A stretch of DNA of 64,000 bases from Rapana venosa (GCA_028751875.1 CM054153.1:28076331-28140330); one strand, 5' to 3'; shown: positions 1 through 11,613, numbered from the stretch's first letter. Translations and numbers: made by a program. The notes: a model not told the origin generated them from the letters alone.

Positions 1-20
1 GGGGGGGGGGGGGGGGGGGG
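1..20. repeat. Poly-G run at window edge
   Basis: Twenty consecutive G open the window. It is one of many long poly-G/poly-C runs here and its left end is cut by the window. Confidence 0.9.
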
Positions 21-169
21 CAAAGGCGATGATCCAATCTACCTGCCCTTTGAAGTTAATGAGTTTCAGAGAACAACCATATTGTGGAACCTTTTAATCT
101 GGGGGCTCTGTACTTTTTTAATGCACATGGTAATATACATTCTTTTTTGTTGAAATTATTTTGGCCTTG

Positions 170-176
170 ATTGTGA

Positions 177-264
<88 letters not shown>

Positions 265-600
265 GACAGGGAAGAGAGAGAGAGGACTGGAGATAGATAG
301 ATAGATAAATGGATAGATAGACAAGATAGACAGATAGGTAGATAGATACATGGATATATAGGTAGATAGGTACATAGGTAGATAGATACATGGATAGATA
401 GATACATAGATACATAGATAAGTAGATAGATACATAGGTAGGTAGATACATAGATTTAGATAGATAAATAGACGAGGAGAGAGACAGAGACACAGAGAGA
501 CAGAGACACACATACAGTCAAGAGACACACACACCGAGAGACAGACAGTCAAGAGACACACACAGACAGAGACAGAGGCAGACAGACAGAGAAGCAAAAG
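170..600. repeat. Compound (TG)n-(GA)n-(GATA)n-(GACA)n microsatellite
   Basis: A (TG)n block from about 174 passes into a near-perfect (GA)n block (198-260), then GATA/GGTA tetramers (290-470) and GACA/GA tracts up to 600. Open frames on the minus strand here (SLSLSL, YLSIYL) are only translations of the repeat. Confidence 0.95.
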
Positions 601-839
601 CATTAACGCTTTCTCTGTCTGACTTTGGCATTTCTCAAGATCTGTGTGCCGCCACTACAGGGGCAGGGAGGGATGGAGGGATGGATGAAGGGAGGGAGGC
701 AAGGTAAGGCAAGGCAAGGTAAAGGTAAAGGCGCAAGCTGTCCGCCGTTTGAAGTTAATGAATTGAACCAGGGTGACTGAAAATCCCCCACCCTTTCAAT
801 CTTTGCTGGCAACTTTTAACGAGCATGCTAAATCACGCT

Positions 840-966
840 TCCAGTTCTTTTTTCTTTCGGTTTCTTTTCTTTTTGCGGATTTTTTTTCTTTCTTCCATTC
901 TTTCTTTCTGTTTGTTTGTTTGTTTCTGTCTGTCTGTCTCTCTTTCTTTCTGTCTCTCTTTCTTTC

Positions 967-1048
<82 letters not shown>

Positions 1049-1171
1049 CTCTCTCTCCCTCTCTCTTTCTCTCTTCTTTCATTTTAAAATTCTGTCTTAC
1101 TTTCTTTGTTTTCTTTCTGTTTCTGTTTACTCCTTTCTGGTTTTTTTGGTGTCTTTATTAATTTCTTTGTT

Positions 1172-1236
<65 letters not shown>

Positions 1237-1573
1237 TTTTTCCTGTCTTTCTTTATTGTCTGTCTTTTCTTTCTTTCGTTCTTTCTATATTTTCTTTTTT
1301 TTCTTTCTTTTCGTCTGGGTTTTTTCCCTTTCTTTTCTCTTTTTCTGTCTTCTCTCTTTTCTGTCTTTTTAAAAAATTTGTCTTTTCTTACATCTTTTTC
1401 TTTGCTTCTTTCTTTTCTCTTTCCTTTCGGTTTTTCTTTATTTTTTCTTCCCCCCCCCCCCCCCCCCCCCCCTCCATCCTTTCTTTCTGTCTTTTTTTTC
1501 CTTTCTTTTTTCCTTTTTTTCTACTTCTTTCTTCATTTTTTTCTTCTTTTTCTTCCCTCATTTTTTTTAGTGT

Positions 1574-1604
<31 letters not shown>

Positions 1605-1700
1605 GGGGGTCTCTCTTCCATATCTTGTATTTCCTTCATCTTTCTTCTTTCTTTTCTTCCTATCTTTTTCTGTTTAGGGTGTTTCTTGGTTTGGCCATAT
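840..1700. repeat. Polypyrimidine block with (CT)n, poly-C and poly-G
   Basis: The plus strand is almost entirely C and T: CTTT-rich sequence, (CT)n at 968-1070 and 1171-1232, a poly-C run near 1450 and a (TG)n-poly-G composite at 1570-1609. The 338-codon frame across it is Ser/Leu/Phe low complexity and is not a gene. Confidence 0.95.
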
Positions 1701-1754
1701 TGTAAACAGAGTGTTGCGCACAAAATGTCATATGGAATTTCCCCCCAATCTTTC

Positions 1755-1756
<2 letters not shown>

Positions 1757-1802
<46 letters not shown>
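1757..1802. repeat. (GA)n tract at LINE 3' end
   Basis: A pure (GA)n tract abuts the 3' end of the minus-strand LINE fragment that begins at 1803. On the LINE sense strand it reads (TC)n. Confidence 0.9.
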
Positions 1803-1804
<2 letters not shown>

Positions 1805-2340
1805 TCTGAACTCTCTGAACTCTGGATTGTTTAATGATTAGGCCTATGGCCCATATCACTGGGGCGTACATAAGCAGAAAATTACAAAACACACGACAAA
1901 TGATACAAAATATACACATGGACTTCTGGTTATTCTTTAAACTTGCTCTGCTACCAGTATCCGCATACACACGGGGATTGGGTGTAAAAAAAGCAGGTAA
2001 GTGCTTATACCATTATCCTCGATATAAAAGAATAAAATAAAAAATAAATACAATAAAATCCTTTCCTAAAAAAACTGGCAAGACGCTTGATGGTCAGTTT
2101 ATTTTCACACGCCAGTAAAATATTTAATTTAAACAAAGATGGACGATTGTAATACTTTTTTGTGTGTGCAATAAACTGTTCCCTGATGTCGGTGTATGCT
2201 GGACACACGAACACAAAGTGGACTTCTGTTTCTGTGCCGCACTGACATATCGGACACATTAGGTCTGCTTTCTGAAGCGCAGTTTATGTACTTTCAGCTG
2301 AGAGACACCTAGGCGTAATCGTATCAGAGCATTCCTTGCT
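1803..2340 (-). mobile_element. Non-LTR retrotransposon, broken 3'-terminal fragment (L1)
   Basis: On the minus strand, 2005-2259 encodes the C-terminal zinc-knuckle region found after the reverse transcriptase in many LINEs: CPIC, then a conserved His, then Cys, spaced C-x2-C-x8-H-x4-C, followed by the usual Pro. Just upstream (about 2262-2335) a different frame reads RLRLGVSQLKVHKLRF, which matches the equivalent stretch of the LINE at 42 kb, so a frameshift separates them. The 3' UTR runs to 1803 and ends in tandem CAGAGTT-like units followed by (TC)n. A family-A SINE tail (1957-2046) sits inside it. The copy is 5'-truncated and dead. Confidence 0.75.
1957..2046 (+). mobile_element. SINE family A, 3' fragment inside a LINE
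   Basis: It contains the family-A 3' landmarks in order: GCATACACACGGGGATTGG, a short A-run, AAGTGCTTATACCATTATCC and a TCGATATAAAAGAATAAA tail. The head and core are absent. It lies antisense within the LINE 3' region. Confidence 0.85.
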
Positions 2341-2417
2341 TTTTATAAGTTTGATATTTTGTATAAAAAAAAAAAAAAAACAGGCACAGAAAAGTTAAGG
2401 GTTCCTTGTCAAGTACA

Positions 2418-2486
2418 ATTCGGTCGCGTATGCAAAAATCTCACCATTGGTGAACCTAAAGAGCTCTAGCCGAGGAACGAAAAGAA
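2418..2486 (+). mobile_element. SINE family B, 3' tail fragment
   Basis: It contains GTCGCGTATGCAAAAATCTC, ACCATTGGTGAACCT and GAGCTCTAGCCGAGGAACGA, the family-B tail. The rest of the element is missing. Confidence 0.85.
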
Positions 2487-2679
2487 AGAAATCCCCGCCC
2501 CCGAACCCCTGAACAAGTACAGAAAAGAGTGTGGCTTAAGCAGCTACGCCCAACACATCGACAAAGTTGAAAAAACTCACAACCAAAGCAGTAAGCAACA
2601 AAAACCAAACAGATACTCCAACAAATCGGGGGGAGAAAAAACAAACAACTAATCAAACAAACGTAAATCACAGGCCAAC

Positions 2680-2726
2680 CCCCCCCCCCCCTCCCCCCCC
2701 CCCCCCCACACACACACAAACGAAAA
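2680..2726. repeat. Poly-C / (CA)n composite
   Basis: Two C runs interrupted by a T (2680-2707) pass directly into (CA)n. The same arrangement recurs at 2777-2806. Confidence 0.9.
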
Positions 2727-3119
2727 GCAAACAAAGCAACCAAACAGATAACCCAACAAAACATCAACATATACACCGCCCCCCCCTACCCAACACACAC
2801 ACACACCATTATGGTCACAGAAGCACAAGATTCTGATAGTTACAAACATGATAAACAAACACACACACAACCAGAACTAAAACTCAGTAGTAATATATAA
2901 TAATAGCGACTGGTCAGGAGCAGACATGATGTAAAAAAAAAAACCCAACAACCAACAAACAAAACAAAACAAAACCCAAAACGCTAACTAAAATCCTGAG
3001 CCGAGCACTTTATGGGCTGTCATTCGTAGTTGGGTGAAAGGTTTGGTAGTAAGTTTAGCAAGGTGGTATTGTTTCCATTGTATTTTCATGGTGTAGCGGT
3101 CAGGACTGCTGTAGTGATA

Positions 3120-3208
3120 ACTCTCTCTCTCTCTGTCTGTCTCTCTCTGTGTCTCTGCGTCTCTGACTCTCTGTCTCTGCCTCTCTCTCTGTCTCTCTTT
3201 CTCTCCGG
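3120..3208. repeat. (CT)n/(TCTG)n tract upstream of the gene-like ORF
   Basis: An imperfect CT/GTCT microsatellite ends about 75 bases before the ATG at 3284. Confidence 0.9.
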
Positions 3209-3283
3209 ACGACGTGACGGGACGAGAACTGAACGGGTGTGCTGTTAGTAAGCTGCTGCAAATTTTTGCATTTTAGCTTCAAA

Positions 3284-4192
3284 ATGTCAGTTACTGGCCT
3301 TCCAGCTACTGTAATAACAACTTTAAACGCCCTGCTGATCGACAACGTCGTATCGAGTTGGAAAGTCGCGGGGGAGAGCGGCAGTGTTGTGTTCGTCTTG
3401 CAAATGAAGCCAGCTGACAAGCCAGTGTCAACAGAAATGGCGGACCCGGTGCTGAACCGTAACTCCCGTGTTCAGTACTATCGCAAGAAACCCCCTTGTC
3501 AAAGACGTCGCGATGTTCAAAGAAGTAGACAACACCAAGAAAGACAGGCAAGTCGCCAATGTGACAATAACAGTGTCTTGGAAGAGCCGGTCTTGTGTAA
3601 CATTGACTCCCTGCTCGATGTGGAAACAGAAGGAAAACAAACCAGTGTGTACACAGAACTATGTGTCAGCAGTGATTTGAATGCCTCAGCCACACCAGAT
3701 TCACTTGTTCTACTGTGTGATCCAGCAACAGACAACAAGATCGGTGTGTCTTCTGAGGCGCCTGATGTGCAGGAAGAGCTGACAGTTGGCTGCACAGTGG
3801 ATGACTCTGATACTGATACTGGTATTGTGAAACAGTATGTGTCTACTCTAACTGACAAACGTGTACAGCGTTGATTAAGGGACAGCAAGAGAAACACACA
3901 GTTTCGAAAGGTGGTGGTACATAGTTCGGTTGATCAAAACATTGTGATGTGTGAATCAGATGACATCATCCTGGAATACTCTTGGAATGGAGATCCTGGC
4001 GAGGAATCTAAGTGTGTGTTCTGGTACATCAAGCAAGAAGAGAAAAACATGTTGCCAGAAGAACGTGTCAGGCTTGCCAGACTTCGTAAAGGGAAACAGT
4101 GTACTAACACACAACACACAGAGACAGTGGTGGCGAGTGCTGAGCAGGAGTTACATCATCTTCGGGACCTGATCTGGTCTTACATGGGCTGA
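3284..4192 (+). pseudogene. Uncharacterised single-exon protein gene with one in-frame TGA
   Basis: This is the only frame in the window with normal amino-acid composition and no simple repeat. The ATG at 3284 (context AAAATGT) gives 196 codons up to TGA at 3872-3874. The same frame continues without another stop to TGA at 4190-4192, adding 105 residues. The first part has an N-terminal segment of mixed alpha/beta character (about 1-45), a basic stretch (YYRKKPP followed by many Arg/Gln, about 67-90) and an acidic Asp/Ser/Thr-rich end. The second part has CVFWYIKQEEK and PEERVRLARLRKGK. A CGA (Arg) to TGA transition would explain the stop. A good 3' splice-site sequence (TTTTTGCATTTTAG, ending 3276) lies eight bases before the ATG, so a 5' UTR intron is possible. 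A poly(A) signal follows at 4382. It resembles uncharacterised, lineage-expanded mollusc proteins as I remember them, but I assign no function. It could be a retrocopy, a recent pseudogene, an assembly error at one base, or a real 196-residue protein. Confidence 0.55.
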
Positions 4193-4381
4193 CTTCGCTG
4201 GCTGTAGACTGGAAAAGGAAAGGCTGGTTTGAAAATTGAGACACTTGAGACACAAACAATAATGTATCGAATCTTGATGTACATACCACCACTGCCATGG
4301 TTTCCATGTCATTGTAATCGCGTCGCGTTCGATATCATTGTTACCGCGCCGCAGCGCTATATGGCTTGATCGCTAAATAGC

Positions 4382-4387
4382 AATAAA
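4382..4387 (+). promoter_or_regulatory. Poly(A) signal AATAAA
   Basis: A canonical AATAAA lies about 190 bases after the last stop of the 3284-4192 frame, followed by GT/T-rich sequence (TTGTGTC repeated three times) suited to a downstream element. No genomic poly(A) tract follows, which argues against a very young retrocopy. Confidence 0.45.
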
Positions 4388-4711
4388 ATTGTGTCAAAAT
4401 TGTGTCAATTGTGTCTCTTTCTCTCCTCCCCCTCCTCTACCATTATTAAATTCTTTCCAATTAATGACAAACGACATACTCACAAACTTGCATTGTCAAA
4501 AACCTCGGATAGATTATGTTCGAATCAAGCCTACATTATTCAAGAGGAACCATATGGAATTCATTTCCAGAAATTCTCAAGAAACTTAAGAGGCCTCTCT
4601 CTGTCTCTGTTTCTCTGTCTGTCTGTCTGTCTCTCTCGAGAAATAATCCTCATGGTCCATAGTATCACTGTGAAACATAAATTATTTCACAGAATGTAAT
4701 TCTCTCACTGA

Positions 4712-4908
4712 AAAGCACGCAGAACATCTTGCCTACATGTTACAACCTGTTCCGCCTTCCGGAGGAGTAGGCTAATGTATGCTAGTTGGAAGGGATGACA
4801 ACATTGACAAAATTGCATGTACACGCGGGGATTCGATTTTTAAAAAAGAAAGAAAGAAGGAAAAAGCACAAGAGTGCTTACTCAACTATCCTCGAAATAT
4901 AATAGTAA
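4712..4908 (+). mobile_element. SINE family A, core and tail
   Basis: It begins in the core (GCACGCAGAACATCTTGC), continues through CCTGTTCCGCCTTCCGG, AGTAGGC and GGGATGACAACATTGAC, and ends with AGTGCTTACTCAACTATCC and TCGAAATATAATAG. The tRNA-like head is missing. The (ACT)n array begins right after its tail. Confidence 0.85.
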
Positions 4909-4909
4909 C

Positions 4910-5323
4910 AATGATAATAATGATGATGATAATGATATTAATAATAACGATACTACTACTACTACCACTACTACTACAACTACTACAACTACTACTACCA
5001 CTACTACTACTACCACTACCACTACTTCTACCATTACTACTTCTATTACCACTACTACTCCTACTCCTAGTACTACTACTACTGATGATACTGCTACTAC
5101 TACTTCTACTACTACTACTGATGATGATTATACTACTACTACTACTACTACTACTGATGATGATTCTACTACTACTACTACTGATGATGATGATACCACT
5201 ACTACTACTACTACTACTGATGATGATGATTCTACTACTACTACTACTACTGATGATGATGATACCACTACTACTACCACCACCACCACTACTACTACTA
5301 AGTAACTACTAACTACTACTACG

Positions 5324-5358
<35 letters not shown>

Positions 5359-5392
5359 CACTACTACTACTACCACCACTACCTACTACAGC
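4910..5392. repeat. (ACT)n array with GATGAT interruptions
   Basis: About 480 bases of ACT trinucleotides are interrupted in a higher-order pattern by TGATGATGAT blocks. Open frames on both strands (poly-Thr, poly-Leu, poly-Val) follow from the repeat. It starts at the 3' tail of a SINE. Confidence 0.95.
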
Positions 5393-5454
5393 TGCTGAGC
5401 TTTTAGGAGCAAACCATAACTGTGCATTACAACCTAAGCCAGCGCACTACAGGT

Positions 5455-6760
5455 AAAAAGAGAAGGGAGGGGATAAGATAGAGGTTAAAAAAAAAAGAAT
5501 CTGGAAGGAGGAATACAAGAAGAAGGAGGAGGAGAAGGAGGAGGAAAGAAGAGGAGGAGGAGGAGGAGGAGGAATACAGAAGGAGGGGGGGTGGGGTGGG
5601 TGGGACTAGTGAGGGCTTTGAGGGAGAGAATCTTACAAAGTCAAGGGACACAAATTGTTGCCAGCAGGGGGGTGGCGCCACCCAATATTGCTCACTGACC
5701 CTCACATCACCGGCGGGAGTGGTCATGCGTGACACCTCGCTTTGTCCACACCCCAGTCTGTCTGGAGGAGGGAGGAGGGAGGGGGAGGGAGGAGAAGGGG
5801 GAGGGGGGGGGGGAAGTGAGGAGGGGGAGGACAAGGACAGACAAGAGAAGAAAGAAAAGAAAAGGGAAAGAAAAAGGAAGGAATACAGAAAGAAAATAAA
5901 AGGGAAGGAATACAGAAAGAAAAATAAAACGAAGAAAAGGAAGAAAGGAATGGAAAAGAGGAGAGGAGGAACGTTATAGAAAAGGAAGGAAAGAAGAAAG
6001 GAATGGAAAAGAGGAGGAGGAGGAGGAGGAGGAACGTTATACTGAACGAAGAGATAACGAAGAAAAAAAATACAGAGAAGAAGGGAAGAGCGGAAGGAAA
6101 ATGGAAGACGAAAATTAAGAGATAGAAACAAGGAGTGAAGAAAGAATATTATGCACAAGAAAGAAATGTAAAGAAGAGGAGGAGGGAAAAAGAAGAAGAA
6201 GGAAAAAAGAAGAAGAAGAAGAAAAGGCGAAGAAGAAGAAAAAGAGAAAGAGAAAAGAGAAAGACAATGAAGGACGAAACAATAACAACAACAACAAAAA
6301 TCAACTGAAAGAACAAGACGAGGAGGAGGGAAGAAAGAGAAGAATGGCGAGGAGGAGGAGGAGAAAGGTGGGAAGGAGGAGAGGAGAAGACGAAGACGAA
6401 GAACGAAGAAGAAGAAAAAAGGAAGGAGAAGAAAGAAAGAAAGAAAAACAGTAGAAAAAGACGACGAAGGAAGGAGAACAAACAGCAACAACAAAACAGG
6501 AGGAACAAGAATGGGAAGAATAAGAGGAGAGGAAGGGGAGAAGAGGAGAACAGAAGAAGAAGAAGAAGAAGAAGAAGAAGAAGAAGAAAAAAAAGAAGAA
6601 GAAGGAAGAAGAAGAAGAAAAAAAGAAGAAGACGAAGAAGAAGAAAAAAGAAAAAGAAGAAGACGAAGAAGAAGAAAAAGAAGAGACGACGAAGAAGAAG
6701 AAGAAGAAAAGAAGAAGAACAACAACAACAACAAGCAGAACAAGAAAAAAAAATACGCGG
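5455..6760. repeat. 1.3-kb polypurine tract (GGA/GAA)
   Basis: The plus strand is nearly all A and G, with GGA, GAA and AAAG units and a short run of poly-G near 5805. A unique island lies at about 5600-5760. The 530-codon minus-strand frame is low-complexity Phe/Ser/Leu and is rejected as a gene. Confidence 0.95.
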
Positions 6761-7117
6761 ACAACGAGGAGATAGAAATTAAAAAAAAAGATAAGACATC
6801 AGCTATAACCACACTAACGGATAAATTAAAAACCAGACAAGGTGGACAGAAAACAACGAATAAAACCGACAACTGTTCAAAACTCGGCCAGGTAGGCAGG
6901 CAGCCACACACCCACTTCAGGTTATTTAATTTTGAATAAAAAAATAAAACGGACTGACAGAGCCAAAAGCAGAAAACTATGGGACCCTTATGCCAAAATC
7001 TGTGGCATAAAGGAGACAAATATCAATCTCAACTTAAAAGGTAAAAATCAAACGACACATTTCAATGCCTCGGCAGTTACCTGACGCATCTGTGGGCAGC
7101 CTTCAGCTAATGCCTTC

Positions 7118-7487
7118 AGATCTGACTACAAACTGGAGTCCTGTGTGCGAACGCACTCTGAGTATCTTGCCCGCACAATTAATCATGAACCCGTTCCGCC
7201 TTTCAAAAAGCAGGCCATAAGCGCCGGTAGTAACAGATAATAATAATAACAATAATAATAATAATACTAAAAACAACAAAATAAGTAAGACATGAATTAT
7301 ACATAGATGACAACATTAATTTTTTTACAAATCGCTGGCACACAGGTGTTCTATTTAGACACAATCCCCTGAAGTCGGAACGCGGGTACCTGCATGGTGG
7401 GTTAAATAAACTGTCGCATACGCAAAATCACACCTTTGGTGAACCTCGGAGGTCTAGCTGAGGAACGAAAAGACCATTTCTAACGTT
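7118..7487 (+). mobile_element. SINE family B with internal (AAT)n expansion
   Basis: The core is readable (GTGTGCGAACGCACT, ATCTTGCC, CCCGTTCCGCCTTTC, GCCGGTAG). It is interrupted at 7230-7305 by an (AAT)n tract and resumes with CACACAGGTGTTC, CTGAAGTCGGAACGCGG and the family-B tail CGCATACGCAAAATC, GGTGAACCTCGGAGG, TAGCTGAGGAACGAAAAG. The microsatellite sits where other copies read GGAACGGATGACAAAATT. Confidence 0.8.
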
Positions 7488-7574
7488 TTGAGACAGGTTC
7501 CTTCATCCAAATTGACAAAGGGGACATAGCATTTTAAGTTGGCAGTGTTCGTGTGTGATAACGTTCTTGTTTTA

Positions 7575-7780
7575 ATACGTGTTGAAGACGAAGAAGAAGA
7601 AGACGGACGAAGAAGACGAAGACGAAGAAGTAGGAGAAGACGAAGAAGAAGACGAAGAAGAAGAAGACGAAGACGAAGAAGTAGGAGAAGACGAAGAAGA
7701 AGACGAAGAAGAAGAAGACGAAGACGAAGAAGAAGAGGAAGAAGAAGAGGATGAAGAAGACGAAGAAGAAGAAGACCATG
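7575..7780. repeat. (GAA/GAC)n with an internal 63-bp duplicated unit
   Basis: GAA/GAC triplets dominate. A block beginning GACGAAGAAGTAGGAGAAG occurs twice about 63 bases apart (near 7619 and 7673), so this is a microsatellite with a superimposed minisatellite. The acidic frames here are repeat translations. Confidence 0.85.
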
Positions 7781-8148
7781 ATGAACACTGCAGATTTTCT
7801 TCCTTCATTCGTCTTTCAAGAATTTTTTTGGGGATTGCTGATTGACTATTTTCAAAATGATTTAAATTGTAACAGGTTGCACATACTGGTTTTTCTCAAC
7901 TATTATTTTGTTCTATTATGTTTTTACTGCGTTTTCCCCCTTCCAGTCTTTTCATTCGTTCATCTATATTTTTCTGTCGTTTTTTTCTCTCTTCCCTCTC
8001 CTTTCTCTAAGCAAACTCAGAAATCTGCTTCTTCTTTCTTTTTTGGGATTATTTTGTTTCTTCTGTTTTCTAATACTGTTGAATACTTTATCCAAGACAA
8101 ACAAAAAAAACGCCAATTGACAGACAGCACCACCACAAATTCCTTTTC

Positions 8149-8506
8149 CTTCCTCGGCTTAAGCTCCTAGGTTCATCAATGGTGAGATTTTTGCCTATGC
8201 AGCCCCCCATCCCCCACCATTAAGGTAGCCACATTCCGACTTTGGGGATATGATTTTGCATATAATCAATTGTGCCAGGACAGTACCTCCCTGCTTTTTT
8301 CCGATTTTCAACTGTTGTCGATTCTTCTGACGTGCACAAGTCCGTAAGCGCACGGATCCGACTGGTTTTTAGAGTCTCCTCCGAAAGACTTGACTGACAT
8401 TCAGTTCGATTTTCCCGTCAAACTGGGAAGAAAAGGTAAGGCTTGGAAATCAAACCCAGAACCTGTCGGTTTACTTGTTAGGCAGGTGAACACCTAAACC
8501 GTCCTG
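8149..8506 (-). mobile_element. SINE family B, near full-length
   Basis: Read on the minus strand it starts with the tRNA-like head (AGGACGGTTTAGG, GTTCACCTGCCTAACAAG, GGTTCTGGGTTTGATTTCC), continues with CAGTTTGACGGGAAAATCG and a diverged core, and ends with CCCAAAGTCGGAATGTGGC, ATGAACCTAGGAGC and the terminal hairpin region. It is a good reference copy for the head and tail of family B. Confidence 0.85.
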
Positions 8507-8844
8507 CCTCCTTGATTCTGGTCTTGAAGTTATAAAATAAACACACATTCTTTCCACTGTTATCACCGTCATCACTGATACCTACAGGGGTTTTTTTTAC
8601 AAGGAAGGCAACACTGCACTACAAGAGAAACTAGGGTCAAAACAACCAAACAGAAGTTTTTGACGCACAAAAGCAACCATATAGACGACATGGAACCGTA
8701 GACCCTTGATAAAGTTATGTGGTGGTATCTTTCCACTTACCTCTCTTTTTTTTTTCTTTTTCATTTTCCTTTCATTTTCCGTCTACTAATATTGCACTGG
8801 TGCATACTTTATTAAGGGCGGTATGAATATCGCTAGAGGACAGA

Positions 8845-9034
8845 CCCTCTCTCTCTCACACACACGCACACACTCACGCACGCACGCGCGCGCGCGCGCA
8901 CACACACACACTACACTACACTACACTACACACACACACACACACTACACTACATCACACCACACCACACTACACTACAATACCTTTTTACATGTTGCAA
9001 AAGTTACTCAAAGCAAATAATTTTGTACGCTTCT

Positions 9035-9078
<44 letters not shown>

Positions 9079-9108
9079 CTCCTCTCTCTCTCTCTCTCTC
9101 TCTCTCGT
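8845..9108. repeat. (CA)n/(CACTA)n then (CT)n microsatellites
   Basis: (CA)n with a CG-rich alternating patch at 8878-8898 passes into CTACA pentamers. A separate (CT)n array occupies 9032-9106. Confidence 0.9.
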
Positions 9109-9257
9109 CTTTGTACAGTGATCCCACACCAGTAGAATCCGAATACATTCGCGGATAAATTAAACAGTCACAAAAGCTGTTGGTCACTCATCTCCTATCC
9201 ACCAACCACTCATACAAATCGAGATAATAATACATATGTATCTAAAGAAACATGAAC

Positions 9258-9397
9258 TCCCCCCCCCCCCCCCCCCCCCCCCAACGCGCGCGCGCATGCA
9301 CACACACACACACACAGAGTTACCACGAGCAGTTTTTTTGCAGTTTGGAAGACCCATACCGAAAAAAAAGAGAAAATATTGGGGGAGGGGAGGGGAG

Positions 9398-9473
<76 letters not shown>

Positions 9474-10004
9474 AAAAGAACAGAGAGAGAAAAAGAAAAA
9501 GATAAAAGAAGAAAAGAAAAAGAAAAAACCCGGGGAAAGTTCCAGAAGTGGAGAAATCCTATCAGGGTCTTCCTGCTGGCAACATCTGAGTAAACAAGCA
9601 CCACGGAAAGAGAGGGAGAGAGACAGTCAGACAGACAGACAGACAGACAGAGAGATAGACAGAGAGTGAGATACAGACAGACAGTCAGAGAGACACAGAG
9701 ATGGCGAGAGACAGAGAAAAAGAAAGAAAAAGAGAGACATACAGACAGACAGAAAGAGAAAGACAGAGAGAGACAGACAATCAGAGAGACAGACATACAG
9801 AGAGACATACAGAGAGAGAGAGAGAGAGAGAGAGAAACAGAAGAGAGACAGACAGAGAGACGGACAGACAGAAACAAGACAGACAGAAACGAAACGACAC
9901 AGAGAGACACAGACAGAAAGAGAACAGAGAAGAGAAACAGACAGAGAGACGGAAGAAGAAAAGAGACAGCACAAAGAGAGAGAGAGAGAGAGAGAGAGAG
10001 GGAT

Positions 10005-10035
<31 letters not shown>

Positions 10036-10055
10036 GAAAGAAGGGCGGCAGGGGC
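9258..10055. repeat. Poly-C/(CA)n, (GA)n and (GACA)n complex
   Basis: A poly-C run (9259-9282) passes into (CG/CA)n. After a short unique stretch, (GA)n (9395-9470) and a long GACA/GA array (9610-10040) follow. All open frames here are repeat-derived. Confidence 0.9.
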
Positions 10056-10340
10056 GAGAACCCCTGCAGTAAATAAACTGCCCAGGTAACGCAGTAAATG
10101 TGCTGGGGTAGTAGTGTAGTTGGGGGGACTGGGCCTACTATATATATAGACTCCTTTCCACCCATCCCTTCTGTGCAGCCTCTCCTCCCTAAGGCTACCT
10201 ACCGGTGCCAGGCACAAATGTTTAGGCCCCCCCCCTTCCTTCCTACTTACCCCGGTAGAATTGTTGGGGGGTGGGGTATTTTTTGTTTTTTTGTTTTTTG
10301 GTCTGGTTGTTTGTTTCGTTTTGAATTGGATATCTCGTAA

Positions 10341-10712
10341 ATGTTGTTGCTGTTGTTGTTGTAGTGTTCCCCAGCTTAACACTCTAGGGGTAACTCAGAA
10401 TGTGCGCATGGATTCACCCACCCATCCCAACCTGGGAATCACTGTGAAGTTTGAAATTTGCGCCCTGAATGAGATGTTTGCGAGTATGATTGTGGTGTTT
10501 TTTAAAAAGTACCTCACCATATAGGCAGCCATACTCCAACTTCAGAGGATTTTTTTTTCTCTTTTTGAAAAGGAGAGTGCAGGTAGTGTTACGTTAAGAG
10601 CTTTTCATGGTTGAAGGAAATCTCAACACAAACATAACAACATGTTAGTGTAGGTCTTGGCAATTAGCTGGCATCATATAACTGACACAGCTTTTGGCCT
10701 GGGCCATATTTT
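10341..10712 (-). mobile_element. Dispersed repeat family G, long copy with (AAC)n tail
   Basis: The reverse complement matches the sequence at 53072-53378. Shared landmarks in order are TTGGCAATTAGCTG, TGAAGG followed by CTCAACACAA, AATCCTCTGAAGT, GGCTGCCTATATGG, ATTCTGAG and AAGCTGGGGAACAC, then a trinucleotide tail (AAC/AGC)n. The trinucleotide 3' tail suggests a retroposed element. I see no coding or tRNA-like part. Confidence 0.75.
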
Positions 10713-11280
10713 GTGTGTGAATGAGGTCTCACCTCACTTGCCGACATCACCGAGTTCAGTGTTAACTGCCACATCCAATGATACAATGACATTCATGATC
10801 CTCCTTCTCCATTTGCTCCGGTCTTCGCTGACCCTGCTACTGACTTCATGGATTCACATGCCACAGGATTCGGTGAAGTGATACTGCCAATGAAAGATGT
10901 TGGTGGTCTGCCTTTTTTGGAGGGGGGTCGTAAAAGAGGTACCTTCTTGAAAAACAAGAAATCTCATGTCATAATCTACCTTTCTCAAAAGAAAGTTTCA
11001 TGGAGATTTGTGTGGTCAAACGGTACCCTGCATTTCTCAATGGTAACTTTCGTTACTGTAAAGGTAGTTTAAATACAAATATGTGTCCCTTACTATCTTT
11101 TAAATCTCCTAAATAACCAAAACGAAACAAACCGAAAAAACCATAAAAACCCAGGATTTGCATAGGTTTTGAGCTGTAAATAAAAACAAAGAGTAAAAAA
11201 AAAAATCCACAATAGAAAATAATCACAAAAAATGGTAACTAGCATTATTTTCTTCAAAGCTGTCAAATGATAACTTGCGT
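10713..11280. other. Unique-looking DNA, no feature recognised
   Basis: Base composition is balanced and no simple repeat is visible. The longest frames are under 75 codons and show no recognisable domain. I see no splice-flanked exon that I would defend. Confidence 0.4.
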
Positions 11281-11284
11281 TTCC

Positions 11285-11490
11285 CCCAATGATGATGATA
11301 ATGATGGTGATGGTGATGATGGTGGTGATGGTGCTGCTGCTGCTAATGATAGTGATGATGACGCTGATGATGATAGTGATGATGATGGTAATGCTGCTGA
11401 TGGTGATAATGATTAGATGATGATGGTGATGATATGATAGCGGTGGTGATGCTGATGATAATGATGGTGATGATTGATAGCGGTGGTGTC
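11285..11490. repeat. (GAT/GGT)n trinucleotide array
   Basis: Imperfect GATGATGGT-type triplets fill the segment. The minus-strand frame is poly-Ile/Ser/Thr and not coding. Confidence 0.9.
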
Positions 11491-11613
11491 TGCTGATAAG
11501 TTTTCCCCCAAGTTTCCAGGACATTCAGTGTCTACAGTGCCCACAAAACAAGCTATGAACATAAATTAACTTCTTTTCCCAGATATTTGTCTGACTGTGT
11601 ACCTCATCGTATT

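Noticed and set aside
825..1841. 338-codon plus-strand frame
   Set aside because: Ser/Leu/Phe translation of (CT)n, CTTT, poly-C and poly-G tracts; no domain.
3872..3874. Selenocysteine codon or programmed readthrough at TGA
   Set aside because: No SECIS-like structure is apparent and a CGA-to-TGA transition or base error is simpler. Left open only as a test in the findings.
5427..7019. 530-codon minus-strand frame, longest in the window
   Set aside because: Translation of a polypurine tract; it ends in SINE sequence and has no normal composition.
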